Shown here in pieces: positions 43,983-56,140 of a DNA stretch of 64,000 bases. How positions within the stretch are numbered: the stretch's first letter is position 1; each line of letters opens with the position of its first letter. Source of the DNA: Thalassia testudinum (Eukaryota; Streptophyta; Magnoliopsida; Alismatales; Hydrocharitaceae). Below the pieces are notes generated by a model. It worked only from the letters and a program-made list of their open reading frames with translations, was not told the origin of the DNA and made no database searches. The position numbers and the translations under genes were made by a program. The stretch is taken from the NCBI GenBank assembly GCA_037157565.1, contig JAZHRO010000012.1, positions 61,991,501-62,055,500 on the forward strand. The letters run 5' to 3'.

Positions 43983-44079
43983 CTTGAATCAACCTTTTTA
44001 GTGCAAATTGGTCGTCGATGATCATCAAGTTGGGCAACAACAAACGTTGTCACATTCTTGGTGAAGGTATAATAAGTAA

Positions 44080-45956
44080 TTCAACTAAGTAGGTACGAAA
44101 TGTACTTTTAGTAGAAAATTTAAAACATAACTTGCTTAGCGCTAGTCAAATATGTGACAATGGTTGTGATGTATTGTTTACAAAAATTTGATTTAAAATA
44201 TTAAAAGAAGGATCTAATATGGTTTTAATTGAAGGTTTTAGATATGAAAATATTTATGCTCTTCAATTTTCACAAGAAAAATTTGTGAAATGTCTGCTTA
44301 CTACTCATGTTGAAGCAGATTTATGGCACCGTAGGCTAGGTCACATAAATCACAAACACTTAAATAAACTAACCAAAAATAACTTAGTAAGGGGCCTACC
44401 CAAACTAACTTATAAAAAGGATGCATTGTGTAAATCTTGTGAACTCGAAAAAATGCACAAGGCTTCTTTCAAACCAAAAGACTTAGTTTCAATCACACGC
44501 CCTTTAGAATTGTTACACCTTGATCTATTTGGGCCAACATGATTTGAGAGCCTAAATGGATCAAAATTTTGCCTAGTTATTGTTAATGACTTCTCAAGAT
44601 TCACTTGGGTCATCTTTTTGAAGCATAAGGATGAATCATTTGAACCCTTCCTAAGTCTTGCTTGAAGACTTCAAAAGGAAAAATCATCTTCAATTCTTAG
44701 ACTTAGGACTGATCATGGGAGTGAATTTGAAAATGAAAAATTTTCAAGTTTTCGTGTCAATTCTAGCATATCCCATGAATTTTCATTTCCTCGAGCACCA
44801 TCTCAAAATGGTGTTGTAGAGTGCAAGAATGGCATTCTACAAGAATGTGCCTGAACTTTGTTCTTAGAGTTTGGGCTTCAAAAATATTTCTAGGTTGAAG
44901 TCATTAATATCGCTTGTTATGCACTTAATAGAACTCTTTTAAGGCCCATTATTAAGAAAACTCCATATAAGCTATATTATGAGAAGTCTCCTAGGATTTC
45001 ATATTTGTGATATCATTTTTGGATCAACCAAGGAGTTCCTGTGTCAACATTTTTCTGAGACTATGAAGTTTGAGTTTGAAATGAGTATGATAGGTGAACT
45101 CAAGTTCTTTTTAGGCCTCCAAATTCAACAATTGGACACAGGTATCTATATTAGTCAAACAAAGTATGTTCTTGAAATTCTCAAGAAGTTTGACTTTGAA
45201 AATGTAAATGGAAAAGAGACTCCAATTGCTACATCTACTTCTCTTGGTGAAGACTTATCCGGCAAGAAGATAGATGAAAATAAATACCGGGGTATGATAG
45301 GTTCACTACCATACCTTACAGTCTCTAGACCTGATATTCTTTTTGCTATATGTTTATGTGCGAGATTTCAATTTGAACCCAAGAAATCTCATTTAAACGT
45401 AGCAAAAAGAATATTTGAATATCTAAATAGCACAAGAGATCTTGGTCTCTTTTATCCTAAAGCACAGACCTTAGACTTATTGTCCTATAGTGATGCAGAT
45501 TATGTAGGGAGTTGGACAGATTGAAAGAGCACTAGCGGCACTTGTCATTTTATTGGAGAATCTTAGGTATCCCAATTCTCTAAGAAATAAACATGTGTTT
45601 CACTTTTTATGACTGAAGAAGAATATATTGTTGTTTTAATTGCTTGCTCTCAGGTCATTTGGATGAGACAGACTTTGTTCAATTTTGGATTGATTTTTGC
45701 ACTATCTAAAATTCTATGTGATAGTATAAGCACAGTTAATTTATGTAAAAATCCAGTACATCATTCACGTACCAAGCACATAGATGTTCGACATCATTTT
45801 CTTAGAGATAATGTGCTTTAAGGTGTCATTCAGTTAGAATTCATAGATACATAAAATAAATTGGCAGACATTTTTACAAAACCTCTTACAGTAGAGAGAT
45901 TTTGTTTTATAAGAAGAAAATTGCAGCTTTGTACAATCAAAAAAATTCCAAATTAA
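44080..45956 (+). pseudogene. pol: Copia pol remnant (integrase, end of RT, RNase H)
   Basis: The first recognisable part is NLKHNLLS and the GAG-pre-integrase block LWHRRLGHINHKHL (about 44320-44365), then CKSCELEKMHKASF, the zinc part of integrase. The core is visible as LLHLDLFGPT, then after a stop DFSRFTWVIFLKHKDE, RTDHGSEFEN and SFPRAPSQNGVVE. Near 44995 the integrase C-terminus and most of RT are deleted: the frame resumes at DIIFGSTKEFLCQHFSE, just past the YVDD site, of which only the final Asp survives. RT then runs on with GELKFFLGLQI, and RNase H has YSDADYVGSWTD, SKTKHIDV-like RTKHIDVRHHFLRD and LADIFTKPL. There are many stops and one frame change. It is not functional. Confidence 0.88.
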
Positions 45957-46439
45957 ATGATTGATTGTCTTATCATTTGTTTGTAATTATGAAAAACCTT
46001 GAGGGTTTAACTGTAATTTACCCACTTTCGGTAATAAGGGGTATACCATAATATTTCTATATTTCTGGAAATATCATGGCGTTGTTGGCAATATGGTTGC
46101 TTAACTTAGGGTATTATTACATTATTTTTCAATACCTAAGTTTTTATTTTACATTTTTCTCAACCACTTAAGTGGTCCTGTGGCTTGCACATGACCCCTC
46201 TTCTATAAATGAGAGCAAGTACAAAAACTTGCCTCATTTTGCTCTTCCCAAAACCCTAGCACCCTTTCTCTACAGGTCCTCTTCCATCATTTCTCAAAGA
46301 AGATCTTACTCTCCAAGGCTTTCTTTAAGAGTTTGAGGTATTTTCTACATCTCTTGTTGATCGTTTTTCCCCTAGAAAATGTTTTTCTTTTCACGATTTT
46401 CATTTTCAGTTTGTATATCTGTTGCTGCATATTTTTTTT

Positions 46440-46600
46440 CATCGGGTACCAATTGGTACCAATACCCATCATTGGTACTGGTACTCACTGGTTGTAGCAA
46501 TGCTTGCTATAGGTAGCAAGTACCGGTACCTGCTCGATTTCCTAGTTGAGACAGGACCCAACCAGTACCAGTACTCACGACCGGTTTCGATACATGCAGG
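46440..46600 (+). repeat. GTACCGGTAC-type palindromes in the K spacer between pol and the env-like frame
   Basis: GGTACCAATTGGTACC (46445-46460), GGTACTGGTACT (46473), AGTACCGGTACC (46519) and CAGTACCAGTACT (46563) are the same motif family as the array in the K LTR, but less regularly spaced. The rest of 45957-46691 shows nothing else. Confidence 0.8.
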
Positions 46601-46691
46601 CTTATGTGTATTATGTATGCACGCATGAATGGAAATATTTTTGTTCTTGATTTCTCATAGGATTTTTCTGCTCTTTATTGCAAGTTCACAG

Positions 46692-48083
46692 ATGGCACCT
46701 AAGTCCAAGGGTAAGGGAAAGGCACCTCAAGATGCATTCCACAAGTTTTGCATCAATGAGAATGCAAAATCTAAATTTGATTAACATAAGGGCCTTAAGC
46801 TTCATCATTGTAGGCCTGCTGAGTGGAAAGATTTTTCCTTGCATCTTTATGGTTTCACTACCCGTCTATCTGAACAACATCTCATGCATTTCTTTGATGA
46901 GTCATTTTTCGCTAATGTTCCTGGAGTCTACCATGATATTAATTGTCTATTTTTTGCTAACCCCCAAGAATAAGAGAATAGAGGTCATCTAGTATTAACC
47001 TCTAATGTCTCTGGTAAAAAACTAGCCATTACACCAAAATTTCTTTCTACTATCACACAATGTCCAAATGAAGGTCATTCATTCAATACTCTTAAAGGAA
47101 AATTCACTACCTCTTAAATGCATGAAACACTTTTGCTCCCAAATTGTCAGGGAAAGTCTTTGGTTACACCTAACATGACCTTATTTGCTAAAGTCTTATT
47201 TGGAATGTTAGCATGGAATTTAAGAGCCAAATATTCAAGATTCCATAAAATTCCCGTCGATATTTTACCTTTAATCTATGATATCATTACAAGTTTCCCT
47301 GTCAACTGGAACACGGTATTCATTCATTTTTTTAGACCTCATTACCGTGCTTCTACCCTTCCTCTTGATATACTTGTTTCTCATATACTTATCAAGAGTA
47401 GGGTTGATCTCTCAAACTTTACCCCACTTAGAAAAGTGGTCTACTTCAAGTGATCCACACTTAGGAAAATGGGAGTAAAGCCTATTAGAGAATAATCCTC
47501 AAGTGATGATGAAGAAGAAGATGAAGTTGATCGTAATGCTCAATCTTCTTCTCATCAAGTTCTTGACTCATCTTTTGCATTTGTTCCTATGACTTATCCT
47601 TATCCCGAGGCTGAAATGCCTTAGGTTCATTTATCTCATGTACCTAAAATCGACCCCAGCATGATTAACACATTCAACTATATTGGTCAAAATCTTACCA
47701 ATTTTAACTTTGGTATCCGTCACATGGAATGCAAGTTCCATGAGCTTTCCCTTTCTATTGAGTCCTCCTATTTTGCTTCTTCCACTCAACAACCTAAGCA
47801 ACGGAAGTGCACTCAACCAAAGGTACCCAAATAATATAGTGAAAGATGGCAAAAGCATTTTCAAGACATGTCTCATGTCTCTTCTCAAATGGAGGAAGAA
47901 GAACCTATTCTTAGTGATGATGAAGAGGAAGAAGACAATAATGAAGATGAAGAAGTTCCATATGCCGAAGATGAAGATGAAGAAGCTAAAGATGATGAAG
48001 ATGAAAGAGATGATGAAGATGAAGAAGAAGCTGACGATGCAAATGACGACAACGACAATAGTTGTGATGGAAACGTCATTTAG
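46692..48083 (+). pseudogene. Env-like / plant-transposon-type protein of element K (464 codons with stops)
   Basis: A single frame runs from ATG 46692 (MAPKSKGKGKAPQDAF) to TAG 48081-48083 with no frameshift but about seven premature stops, most explicable as CAA, CAG or CGA to stop. The middle has NLRAKYSRFHKIPVDILPLI and VNWNTVFIHFF (about 47217-47330), which resembles the domain usual in the third ORF of SIRE-like elements (from memory, moderate). There is no clear signal peptide or strong transmembrane segment. The C-terminus is extremely acidic (47889-48070, almost all Asp and Glu). Whether such proteins ever act in entry is unknown in plants. Confidence 0.7.
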
Positions 48084-48465
48084 AAATATATTAGGAAAAG
48101 AGTTCTAATTAGTTTAGTTTCTACTTTTATGTTATGTCGTTTGATGTCAAAACCTTTCTTTCAATTTGTTGTATAAGACTATTTACTTTGGTTGGTTGTT
48201 ATGATATACGACTTTCAAATCTATTATTATGATGTATTACTTTCTTTATCAATGCTTGATCATTATCTATGCATACTGCTATTCTTTTTGTTTGTTTGAA
48301 AAAAAGAGGGAGAAATGGTAAATACTTATATTTAAAAGAAGGAAGCTTAGTTTAAGGGGGAGGTTTCACTCCTAGTAGAGTTTTTTGTATTCCTTCTCTT
48401 ATGAGGTTTCTATGTTTACAATATGAGTATTTCTTTTGTTTTGTCAACACCAAAAAGGGAGAGAT
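48084..48465 (+). other. 3' UTR and polypurine tracts of element K
   Basis: Purine-rich AAAAAGAGGGAGAAATGG (48301), AAGGGGGAGG (48354) and AAAAAGGGAGAGA (48453-48464) occur. The last adjoins the LTR and is the expected plus-strand primer. No gene is present. Confidence 0.75.
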
Positions 48466-48838
48466 TGTTGGAACTTAGTTTCACTTCTCTTTAATGTTTT
48501 GATGTTAACAAAATCGTTGTAAATCTAATGAGTTTGTGAAGTGATATTTACAGGGAAACCACAGGATTATAGGAAGAGTGGATGATGACAAGGAAGAAGT
48601 TTTCTAGTGGATGAAGATTTTTTTATGTTTATTTGTTGTAATCTAGAAATATGTATGTCTCCTAAACAAGAAAATTTGATTTAGGAAGTAAAATCACAAT
48701 AGAAATAATTAGGTATCAAACACACTTTAAATTGTTTGTTTGAAAAATTAAAATCGTTTCTTAGTTATATTAATAGTTTAATTGAATTTTAAAAGCTCTA
48801 AAATTGATTAAAAGAGTTAATTCAAGGTACTTGTAGCA

Positions 48839-49220
48839 AGTACTGGTACTGTTCATAAGTACCGGTACATGCAAGGCACAGGTTTGAACAATAGTCTCAA
48901 ACTATGAACAACAAGTACTGGTACTCATCATAAGTACCAGTATCAGGTGCTCACAGTTTGTGACACTGGTAGTTCCTAGACCTTACAAGTACCGGTACTT
49001 ATCACTAGTACCGGTATATGCAGGTTACAGTTTTTAAACTTGTGAGTTACAAGTACTGGTACTTATGATAAGTATCGGTACTTGGTGACATAGTTGGTAC
49101 TCCACTGTAAGCACTGAGTACCGGTACCTATGATGAGTACTGGTACCCAGGCTCTGTTGTGCTGGCAGTTGAGTAACTGTGAGCATCTAGTATCAGTACC
49201 ACAACTTTAGTACTGATACC
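48839..49220 (+). repeat. Array of six AGTACYGGTACT palindrome pairs in U3 of K
   Basis: The 12-bp units start at 48839, 48858, 48914, 48933, 48988, 49007, 49052, 49071, 49117, 49136, 49189 and 49209. Five pairs are 19 bp start to start and the sixth 20 bp. Pairs follow each other at 64-75 bp. The linkers inside the pairs are seven bases (GTTCATA, CATCATA, TATCACT, TATGATA, TATGATG), eight in the last. Confidence 0.97.
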
Positions 49221-49329
49221 AACTAATTGTTGTGCCAAATCTAAATGGCTATTTTGTGATTAATCTTAACTCTAACCTTTTAATTATGCCCCTAACGACT
49301 AGGGAGCGTAGGGGGGCTGCTTAGTAGTC

Positions 49330-49336
49330 TATAAAA
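49330..49336 (+). promoter_or_regulatory. TATA box of the K LTR
   Basis: GTCTATAAAAACACTC, about 110 bp downstream of the last palindrome of the array. Confidence 0.7.
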
Positions 49337-49868
49337 ACACTCTTGAGAGCCATCTTTAGAAGATACAACAATCAAAATTCATATTCTCTTCTTTTTAACA
49401 TGCAAGGGTGATAGTGCTTGTTGCTTTAAGCCTTCAAGAGGATCTCCGATTTGCAACAAGTTCGTTTGGCGCTCTCTTAGTTGTCTTCAAATCATTTTTG
49501 CGCACCATTTTTTCATGCTAGATTTCAATATTGCATAGTGCTAAAGATATTCTTGTTGGAGACTTAGGATTTTAGTTGTAAGCTTTTATATTTCTTACTT
49601 ACACCTGTAATATCTTATTCTTAATTTTTTCTTGTAATTGAGTTTAGGTAACCCGTTAATTGTCTCGTATTTAGTACATTGATTCCCTCCATGTTGAGAG
49701 AATCTGGTTACAAATCCTAAGTCGAGAGACTTAGATAGTGGAGTACCCAAGTGAGGGGAACCAGTTTATATTTGGTGTTCTATTTCTGTGGCTTGAATTA
49801 TTTGTAAATTTTTTTTATCACACTATTTATCCCCCCTTCTAGTGTGCTTGTGTTCTTGTGATCCCACA

Positions 49869-49948
49869 GAGTTCAGAAGGATGGCATGTGTCATTAGTGT
49901 TGTGGATTGATGAGAGAAGACAAAGGAAAGCTAAGCCAACGTATACCC
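49869..49948. other. Short unassigned spacer between K and LTR I2
   Basis: Eighty bases with no recognisable feature. Confidence 0.4.
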
Positions 49949-51887
49949 TGATCAGATTTTTACATGATTTGTACTTAGGGTTTTTAAGATCGTTGCAACG
50001 CGTAAAACCGTTTTGCTTTTGAATTTATAAGACCTAGATAGTGGAGTATCTAGGGTCGTCCAAGGAGGTAATTTTTGCAATTTCAGATCTCTTACTTGAA
50101 AAATAAGAAATCAACTTTCTTTTTGGTGTTTTTTTACATATATGATTTTTGTTTGATTTTGAAATAATGGGCACTCGCAAAATTGATGGTGAAAAAGCGA
50201 TCTACACCTAATTCACTAAACTATTAAGGTGACAAGTATGGTCTCTCCCTAAGCTCACTCTAGGCACGTGGAGGCCTAGAGTAATTAGGAAGAGGAAGTG
50301 AAAAAGTGCTAGAAACAAGATAAAGCAATTGTGACAAAAATTGGAAAGAAGGCAACTTTGATTAATGAAAAAGTGTTTACAAAAAAACCCTAGTAGAGGA
50401 ATGCTTTTACTACTAGCAAATAAAATACAAAATAAGCAAAACACTAATCCTTTGAATGTTAGTGAAGAAAGGAGGCTCTTGCTCCAATTGCAGTTGTTCC
50501 CGCAGTTAAAAAGGGCTCCTTTCTTCTCCTTGAATAGCTTCTCTTGGCAAGCCCAAGGGGTGGGGGGGCGTGCCTTAGCTCCTCCAAGGGTGGGCGTGGA
50601 CCACTATCAAGATCTCCTCCAATGCCTGGCCATCCTCCTTAATGAAAGCTTGCTCCTCCTCTTAGCATGGCACAAGGAGAAGGATGGAGAGGAAGAAGGC
50701 ACCAAGGAGGCAAAGGAGAGCCTCCTTAATCTCCTTCCTTCTTCTTCTTGGCCATGAGTTATAGGTGGGTTTATGGTAGAGTTAACACTTATGGAGGATG
50801 AGTTTTTAGTGGCGATTAGGGGGTTTTTTTACAGAGGTGGAGATGGGGGTTGGCGTGACCTTTGGATGGGTGGCCAGGATTGGATGATGAGGGTAGTTAG
50901 GGATCCTTGGGTGGAGGGATGTTGGCGCCACCTAAGGGTTGCTATGGGGGTGGTTATGGGTGGTGGAGAGACACATAAAGGTGACGCCAACATGGAGGTG
51001 GTTATGGTGGTTTTGGCACTACCAACTTTGTGGCTTTTGGTGGTAGTCATGGGGTGAAGGGGTGTGGTTGAGCTGGCGCCAACATGGGTAGTAGTAAGTG
51101 GAGCTAGGTGGACTTAAGTGGTGGGGTTAGTTAGGTGGGCATTTGGGTTAGGTAGGGTAGATGGTGGATGGCAAAGGAGTTGGAGCTTAGCTAAGCTAAG
51201 CTAGCTAAGCTAGCTTAGCTATTAGTTGAGTAGAGGAGGAGGCAATTAGAGCTAGGGTTTTGAGGGGAGGAGCTAAAGAAGGGATGTCTGGAGCTAAACT
51301 GGAGCTATTAGCTGTTGAAGAAGATGGCAAGGAGCTACTTTAGCTGGCTTAGCTTGCTAGTTCTTTGCTAGTTGCTAAGTCAAGCTAAAGTAAGCTGGCT
51401 TCTACTAAGGTATGCTGAGGTAAGCTAGGTTTGATCTTCCTGGGGAGGACCTGGCTAGATGGAGTAGCTGAGGTAGCTTAGCTCAACTAAGTTGAGCTAA
51501 GTGGAGTCCCCAGGAGCTAGACTTGAGCTGGCCTGAGCTAGGTGAAGTCATCTTCTGCTGGCTTGAGTTGAGTAGAGTTGGAGGCAGTTGGACCTGAGCT
51601 AAGGTGGACTCCAATCAACTCAACTGAGCTAGCTAGAGCTCCTAGTGAACTGATGGGGGCTGAGATGAGCTAGACTCAACTATGTTGAGCTGAATCTGAG
51701 CTGACTTGAGTAGGTAAGCTAAGATGAGCTATCTTGAGCTGCCATTCAGCTGAGATGAGCTGAATGGAGCTAGAATGAGTTAACCCTAGTCCAAGTAAGC
51801 TGATATCCAGCTATGGTGAGCTAGATCAGGCTGAGTCCAAGCTAGTTTGAGCTTCTTCCTCACCAATTGCCTTCCTGAGTGCTAGGG

Positions 51888-54728
51888 TGATGGGAACACC
51901 ATCATGAGCCATAACTATCTCATTTTGACCCAATTAAGTCAATAAATGCTCATACATAACCGCCAGAGAGTTACAAGTTATTGCATAATCATTTTGAAGG
52001 AAAAATAAGAAACTAAGGTTAAAACTGTAATTTTACCAGCATATCATGAATGCAGTACAACCATGGGTTTTCCTAGGGGTTAATTAATGGTTAAATGGTC
52101 CTAAAAGGCTAACAAGTGGGTTAGAACAATCAGAAAAGGGTTTGCACGTATGTTGAGAATTAAATGACTTTTGAAACCTTAAAAATAGACCTGCTTAATT
52201 AAAATAAGGTTCTGGTCAAGATAAAATTCACCTAAACCCTCTAAAATTCATAAAAAAATATTCTTTAGGGTTTAGTATCCTCAATTTGACCATCAGAATC
52301 CGTCTTGACCAAAAATAGAGTCTTAGACCGATATTTGCCCTAATTTAGGTTTTTGCACAAATTACCCTATCAGACTTGGTTAAAACCTAAATCTAACTTC
52401 TCCATTGGATTCCTTGGGTCCAAATTAGGTTTATACCAAAATTTGGACCCAATCTGAAATCATCTTGACTAAGTTTGCATTTTGGTCCAGTCAGACTTTT
52501 TCTATCTCATTCAGATCCTTAACTTTCGAAATCTTTACAAAAGGCCCCTATCTTTGTCGTCACTCTTTGCAAATAGGTCCCTCTACCATTATCACGGAGG
52601 AATCCTTCTTTGACGACCTTTGATTGAAGAGAACTCCTTCGTTGTTCAATCAATCCCTTCCAAAATTAGAAAGGAGATTCTTTGAGGAGTCATCTTCCTT
52701 CTGAATCTATCCATGAGCTCCATAACCTTCCCAATCTCTCATGCGAACGCATGAGAGATTCGGGTATCTTTCAAAATCCCACTTCGGCAAGCATTCCTAG
52801 GTTGGAAGCTTGGGTTTCAAGCTCAAAACTCTCTCTAGAGCCCTATATAAGGACCCTCAGACCTCGCCAAGTTCCCCAGACTCATTTTTGACTAGAGTTA
52901 CCCCATGCTCTTCCCTCCTCTCTGACCGAAAAACTCCGCGAGCTCTGGCGATATCTTTGACTCCTTCCTCGTCCATTCTCGCAAAACCAGTAATGGATTC
53001 CTCATCTTCAAATTCTTCCACGTGCCGCAATACCAGTGGCCGTCCCCTTCATGTCTTCATCGCCTCTCCTTCCTATCGGAGAATCCATCTTCCCCGACGC
53101 TGGCCATACTAGCCAGTGTCGTCCTCTCCCTTTTCGTCCACTTAGAATAGGTAGTTAGGTTTATCTAGGTTCGTAGGTTAATTTTCTACCCAAAACACCA
53201 AAAACAACCCCTCGCTACCACCGTTCACCCTCATCGTCTTTGTCTCCGACTAGACCTCCGACGAGGCATCTCCGCCGCTACACACGTCCATCCGCCTTGC
53301 CGAAACCCTCATAAGCTTCGCTGCACCACCCACTATAAAACCCCTTTCCTGTTACGATGGTTCCATCTCTCGAACTTCCCGATGAGCAACCCACCTCCAA
53401 ACCTCCATCTCTGCCTTCGCTCCACCTCTACACTCCATGAAACACCACAAAAACATCGCCGTTCACTTCCTCTCCTCACGGCGATGTTATTAAACCTTTT
53501 AAGCAGGGATTTTAGCCCGTAATTCATGTTTTAGGTGTACCATCGGACCTCCTCCACCGCAACATCTCCTCTGGCCGTGTTCGTTGTGTTCTAGCCGTGT
53601 TCTTCATCGCCAACACTCCCAGGCACTGCAGCTTCGCTCAAGGCACATGCCCAGGTCTCCAATTGGGGGAGATACCCTCAGTAGTTGCTGCAATCCGGAA
53701 TACTCCCACCTGCAGACGCTCTCGCAAAGATGGTGGGACGTTTAGTCCCACCTCTGAAAGCAGTGGTGCTGAAACGTTACAGAAATTGCAAAAGTGTCTG
53801 TGGTTATTTGCCTCCAAACACAGGGTGAGGTCCCTCTCACCCACGTATGCCTCATCTGTGATCTCTGCCCATGGACCTGGCCTGACCCGTTAACTTGCCT
53901 AACCCTCACTCCTCACTCATCACCCTCTGCCGGTGAGCCTAGACCCGGGTATGCTAGGTTCGATAATCCGATTATCTTGTGGCTTTGGGAGAGTGGATCC
54001 TAAAGAGAGAAAGAGAGAAGGAGAGTCTACGTGGGAAAGGGTAGGGTTTTGCTCTCTGGGAAGTTGGCTGACACTTAGCCAAAACTGAAGACCCCTTCCT
54101 CCTCTGTGTGAAGAAGAAGCAGAGAGAAAGAAGAGAAGGAAGAGAGCCACAAGAGCAAGGAAGAAGAAGGAAGAAGAAAGCAGAAGAAGGAGAAGGAAAA
54201 AGTGAGAGAAGAGAAAGTAGAGAGGACAGAAGAAGAAGGGGAGTCGCATGGAAAGAAATCAGAGAAGAAGAAAGTAGAAACAAGAAGGAGAAGGAAAAAG
54301 TGGAAGAGACAGAGAAGAGGGCCATTTAAGGTGTCTAATCTAAAAAAGGAGACGTTTGATTACTGTAGCATTCAGGCTACTGTGCAGAAATTTGGTCTTG
54401 ATTACTGTGGCATTATTGATTACTCTAGTTTACATATGACTATACTAAATAATTGGTGATCTAAATCACCATTATTTTGTTATAGATTTCTTTTTATCAT
54501 GTTGAATTCTTGTTATACTCATCTTCTACGTTGATTATCATTTTCGAGTAGTTTATTTAGTTTAAATTCTTGTGCTCATTTGCATTATTTGAAGAGTAGT
54601 GTGTGAATCCATATTGCTCCCTGTGTTCGATCTCGTAACCTTTTCGAGTAATAAAATTTATTTATTTAAGCGCTATTTTGGCTATATTACAACACGACAA
54701 TCTTAAACACGGATTTAGCGAGCGAACA
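51888..54728 (+). repeat. Solo LTR E (Athila-type, 2841 bp) with TSD TAGGG
   Basis: It starts TGATGGGAACACCATCATGAG and ends GCGAGCGAACA, flanked by perfect TAGGG repeats (51883-51887 and 54729-54733). Removing it restores colinearity of I2 with I1. It is closely related to the F LTR (60964). The TATA box is at 52854. R/U5 has GGTGGGAC-GTTTA-GTCCCACC (53732-53752), a purine tract (about 54000-54320), a decayed AGACGTCT pair (about 54330 and 54351) and CTCCCTGTGTTCGATCTCG (about 54618) near the end. No gene is present. Confidence 0.93.
52854..52861 (+). promoter_or_regulatory. TATA box of solo LTR E
   Basis: CCCTATATAAGGACCC, about 965 bp into the LTR. F has the corresponding CCTTTATAAGC near 61899. 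Confidence 0.65.
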
Positions 54729-54834
54729 TAGGGTTATGGAGATCTGACTATCTATATAACCCTAACACTCACAAAAACACATTAAAAAGACAACAAAATG
54801 TGTGATGCATGCCTAACCGAATTTATGCCTATTA

Positions 54835-55390
54835 TGAGCAAAATCTATGTTTTAAAAGATGTAATCGTCGTAGCAAGTCGAAATAACGTGAATAAAAATA
54901 AAATTTATAACTCGAATGAAGTTCGAGTTCTTACACAGGGATCAAGTATTATAATTTTAATCACACCAATCACAATTTAATCAGAAATGTAAACAATTAT
55001 AATCAAAACTTCATTCAGAACAACTCAAAATGATATATAGATAAAACCAAATATCTCAATGCAAAAAGAATGGGTTAAAATGGTGATTTGAATCACCAAT
55101 TAACCCTTTTAATGTTAGGCTCAAATATCTCAACAGTAATTGTTAATCAAATAACCCACGTCAACTAGATGAATATCTCAATCAGAACTAAGAGACCAGT
55201 AGATATTAGATGAATGCACAAGGCCTTCAGATGCCTTAAGTGCTCAAGGGATCAACTCAACAGAGAGGCAAAGGCCTCCTCTTCTTTCCTTCCTCGTGCC
55301 TTAAGGGAGAGAGGCAAGCACAACAATACAGAGGCAAAGGCCCCTTAGATTCACTAAGTATAGAGAGCAAGTAGTAGAGGGCAAACCCCC

Positions 55391-55425
<35 letters not shown>

Positions 55426-56140
55426 TTCTCTTCTTTCTCTCAGAGACTTGAGGTTAGCCGGGTTATCGGGGTGGTAACTGGATCCAAAATAGGGTGCAGG
55501 CCTGCAGGTGTGATCGCAGGCGAGCAGTGAGCGCTCGGGTAAGCGGGTGAAGGCGCTGGGTACCCGACCCTCGTGACTTGGGTGAAGGGATGGAAATAGA
55601 AATTTCTCTTATGTGTGCACGGGCGCTCTTCTCCCACTGATGTGGGACTAAACTCCATAGCCTCTTCTCATGCGTGCAGCTGCGGATGAGATCTTTGATC
55701 GAAGTCGAAGATGATGCTACTGGATCCAATCAAGTGCCTAGAGAGGGACTGGAGTAAAGCCGCTTCTCCTGGGCATGTTGTCTGGAAGCTACGTGGCTGA
55801 AGGACTGAAGATGAGGCTGGAGACGTCAAGGAGGCTACAGAGGTCTGGTGAGGTACCTAAAAGCTCGAACACGGCCTTGCGCCCAAGTCAAACCAGTTCA
55901 GAAGCTTCGTCGTGGAACGACGAGTGCAACGATGGGTGTGGCATGTGGTGCGAGTGAGTGTGGAGGTCTAACGACCTCGAGACTGTGGTGCGGAGGTGCT
56001 TGTGATTGGTGGAGTGTGTAAACAGCCAATCCCCTCAATTTCATGAGGGATTTTGGTGGGTGATGTACGGCGAATGTGTAGGGACTGGTGGCTGACGAGT
56101 CGATCATCCCTTTCATTAAAATTTTAAACATAAAATGACG
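54835..56140 (-). repeat. LTR fragment J (R/U5-like, Athila-type, minus orientation)
   Basis: On the minus strand it contains TTTAGTCCCACATCAGTGGG (about 55654-55635), a purine tract (55450-55390, CT-rich on plus) and GATCCCTGTGTAAGAACTCG (about 54946), in the order seen in C, B and E. The end is probably GATTTTGCTCA at 54835. No LTR start with the family fold-back is found at the upper side, so the piece lacks U3. The frames at 55440-56146 are not supported as genes. Confidence 0.5.

Larger units (their letters stand above)
43983..49868 (+). mobile_element. Element K: SIRE-like Copia element, 3' part
   Basis: The order is decayed pol (44080-45956), spacer, env-like frame (46692-48083), 3' UTR with polypurine tracts, and a 3' LTR (48466-49868). 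An env-like frame behind Copia pol is characteristic of the SIRE/Maximus group. Gag, protease and the 5' LTR are missing. Either they were deleted or the left part was displaced by the insertion of H; I see no Copia sequence to the left of H to support the latter. Confidence 0.8.
48466..49868 (+). repeat. 3' LTR of element K (about 1403 bp)
   Basis: It starts TGTTGGAACTTAG and ends about CTTGTGATCCCACA. The TATA box is at 49330. U3 holds the paired AGTACCGGTACT array (48839-49220). The 3' boundary rests on the TG...CA rule only. Confidence 0.75.
49949..54834 (-). repeat. LTR I2, second copy of family I, interrupted by solo LTR E
   Basis: It is colinear with I1 from TGATCAGATTTT (49949) through GGAGTATCTAGGGTCGTCC (50045), the TTGGCGCCAC-type palindromes (50921, 51079), the AGCT array (about 51100-51850) and AACACTCACAAAAACACATT (54764). 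The similarity to I1 is lost near 54834, so the fold-back 5' end seen in I1 is missing and I2 looks truncated by fragment J. Its lower frames (50208-51057) overlap on both strands and are not genes. Confidence 0.75.

Noticed and set aside
47885..48079. Poly-serine minus-strand frame
   Set aside because: It is the reverse shadow of the acidic tail of the K env-like frame.
55390..55425. CT/GA microsatellite, and the similar GA run at 4190-4215
   Set aside because: Ordinary simple repeats, noted only as part of LTR tracts.
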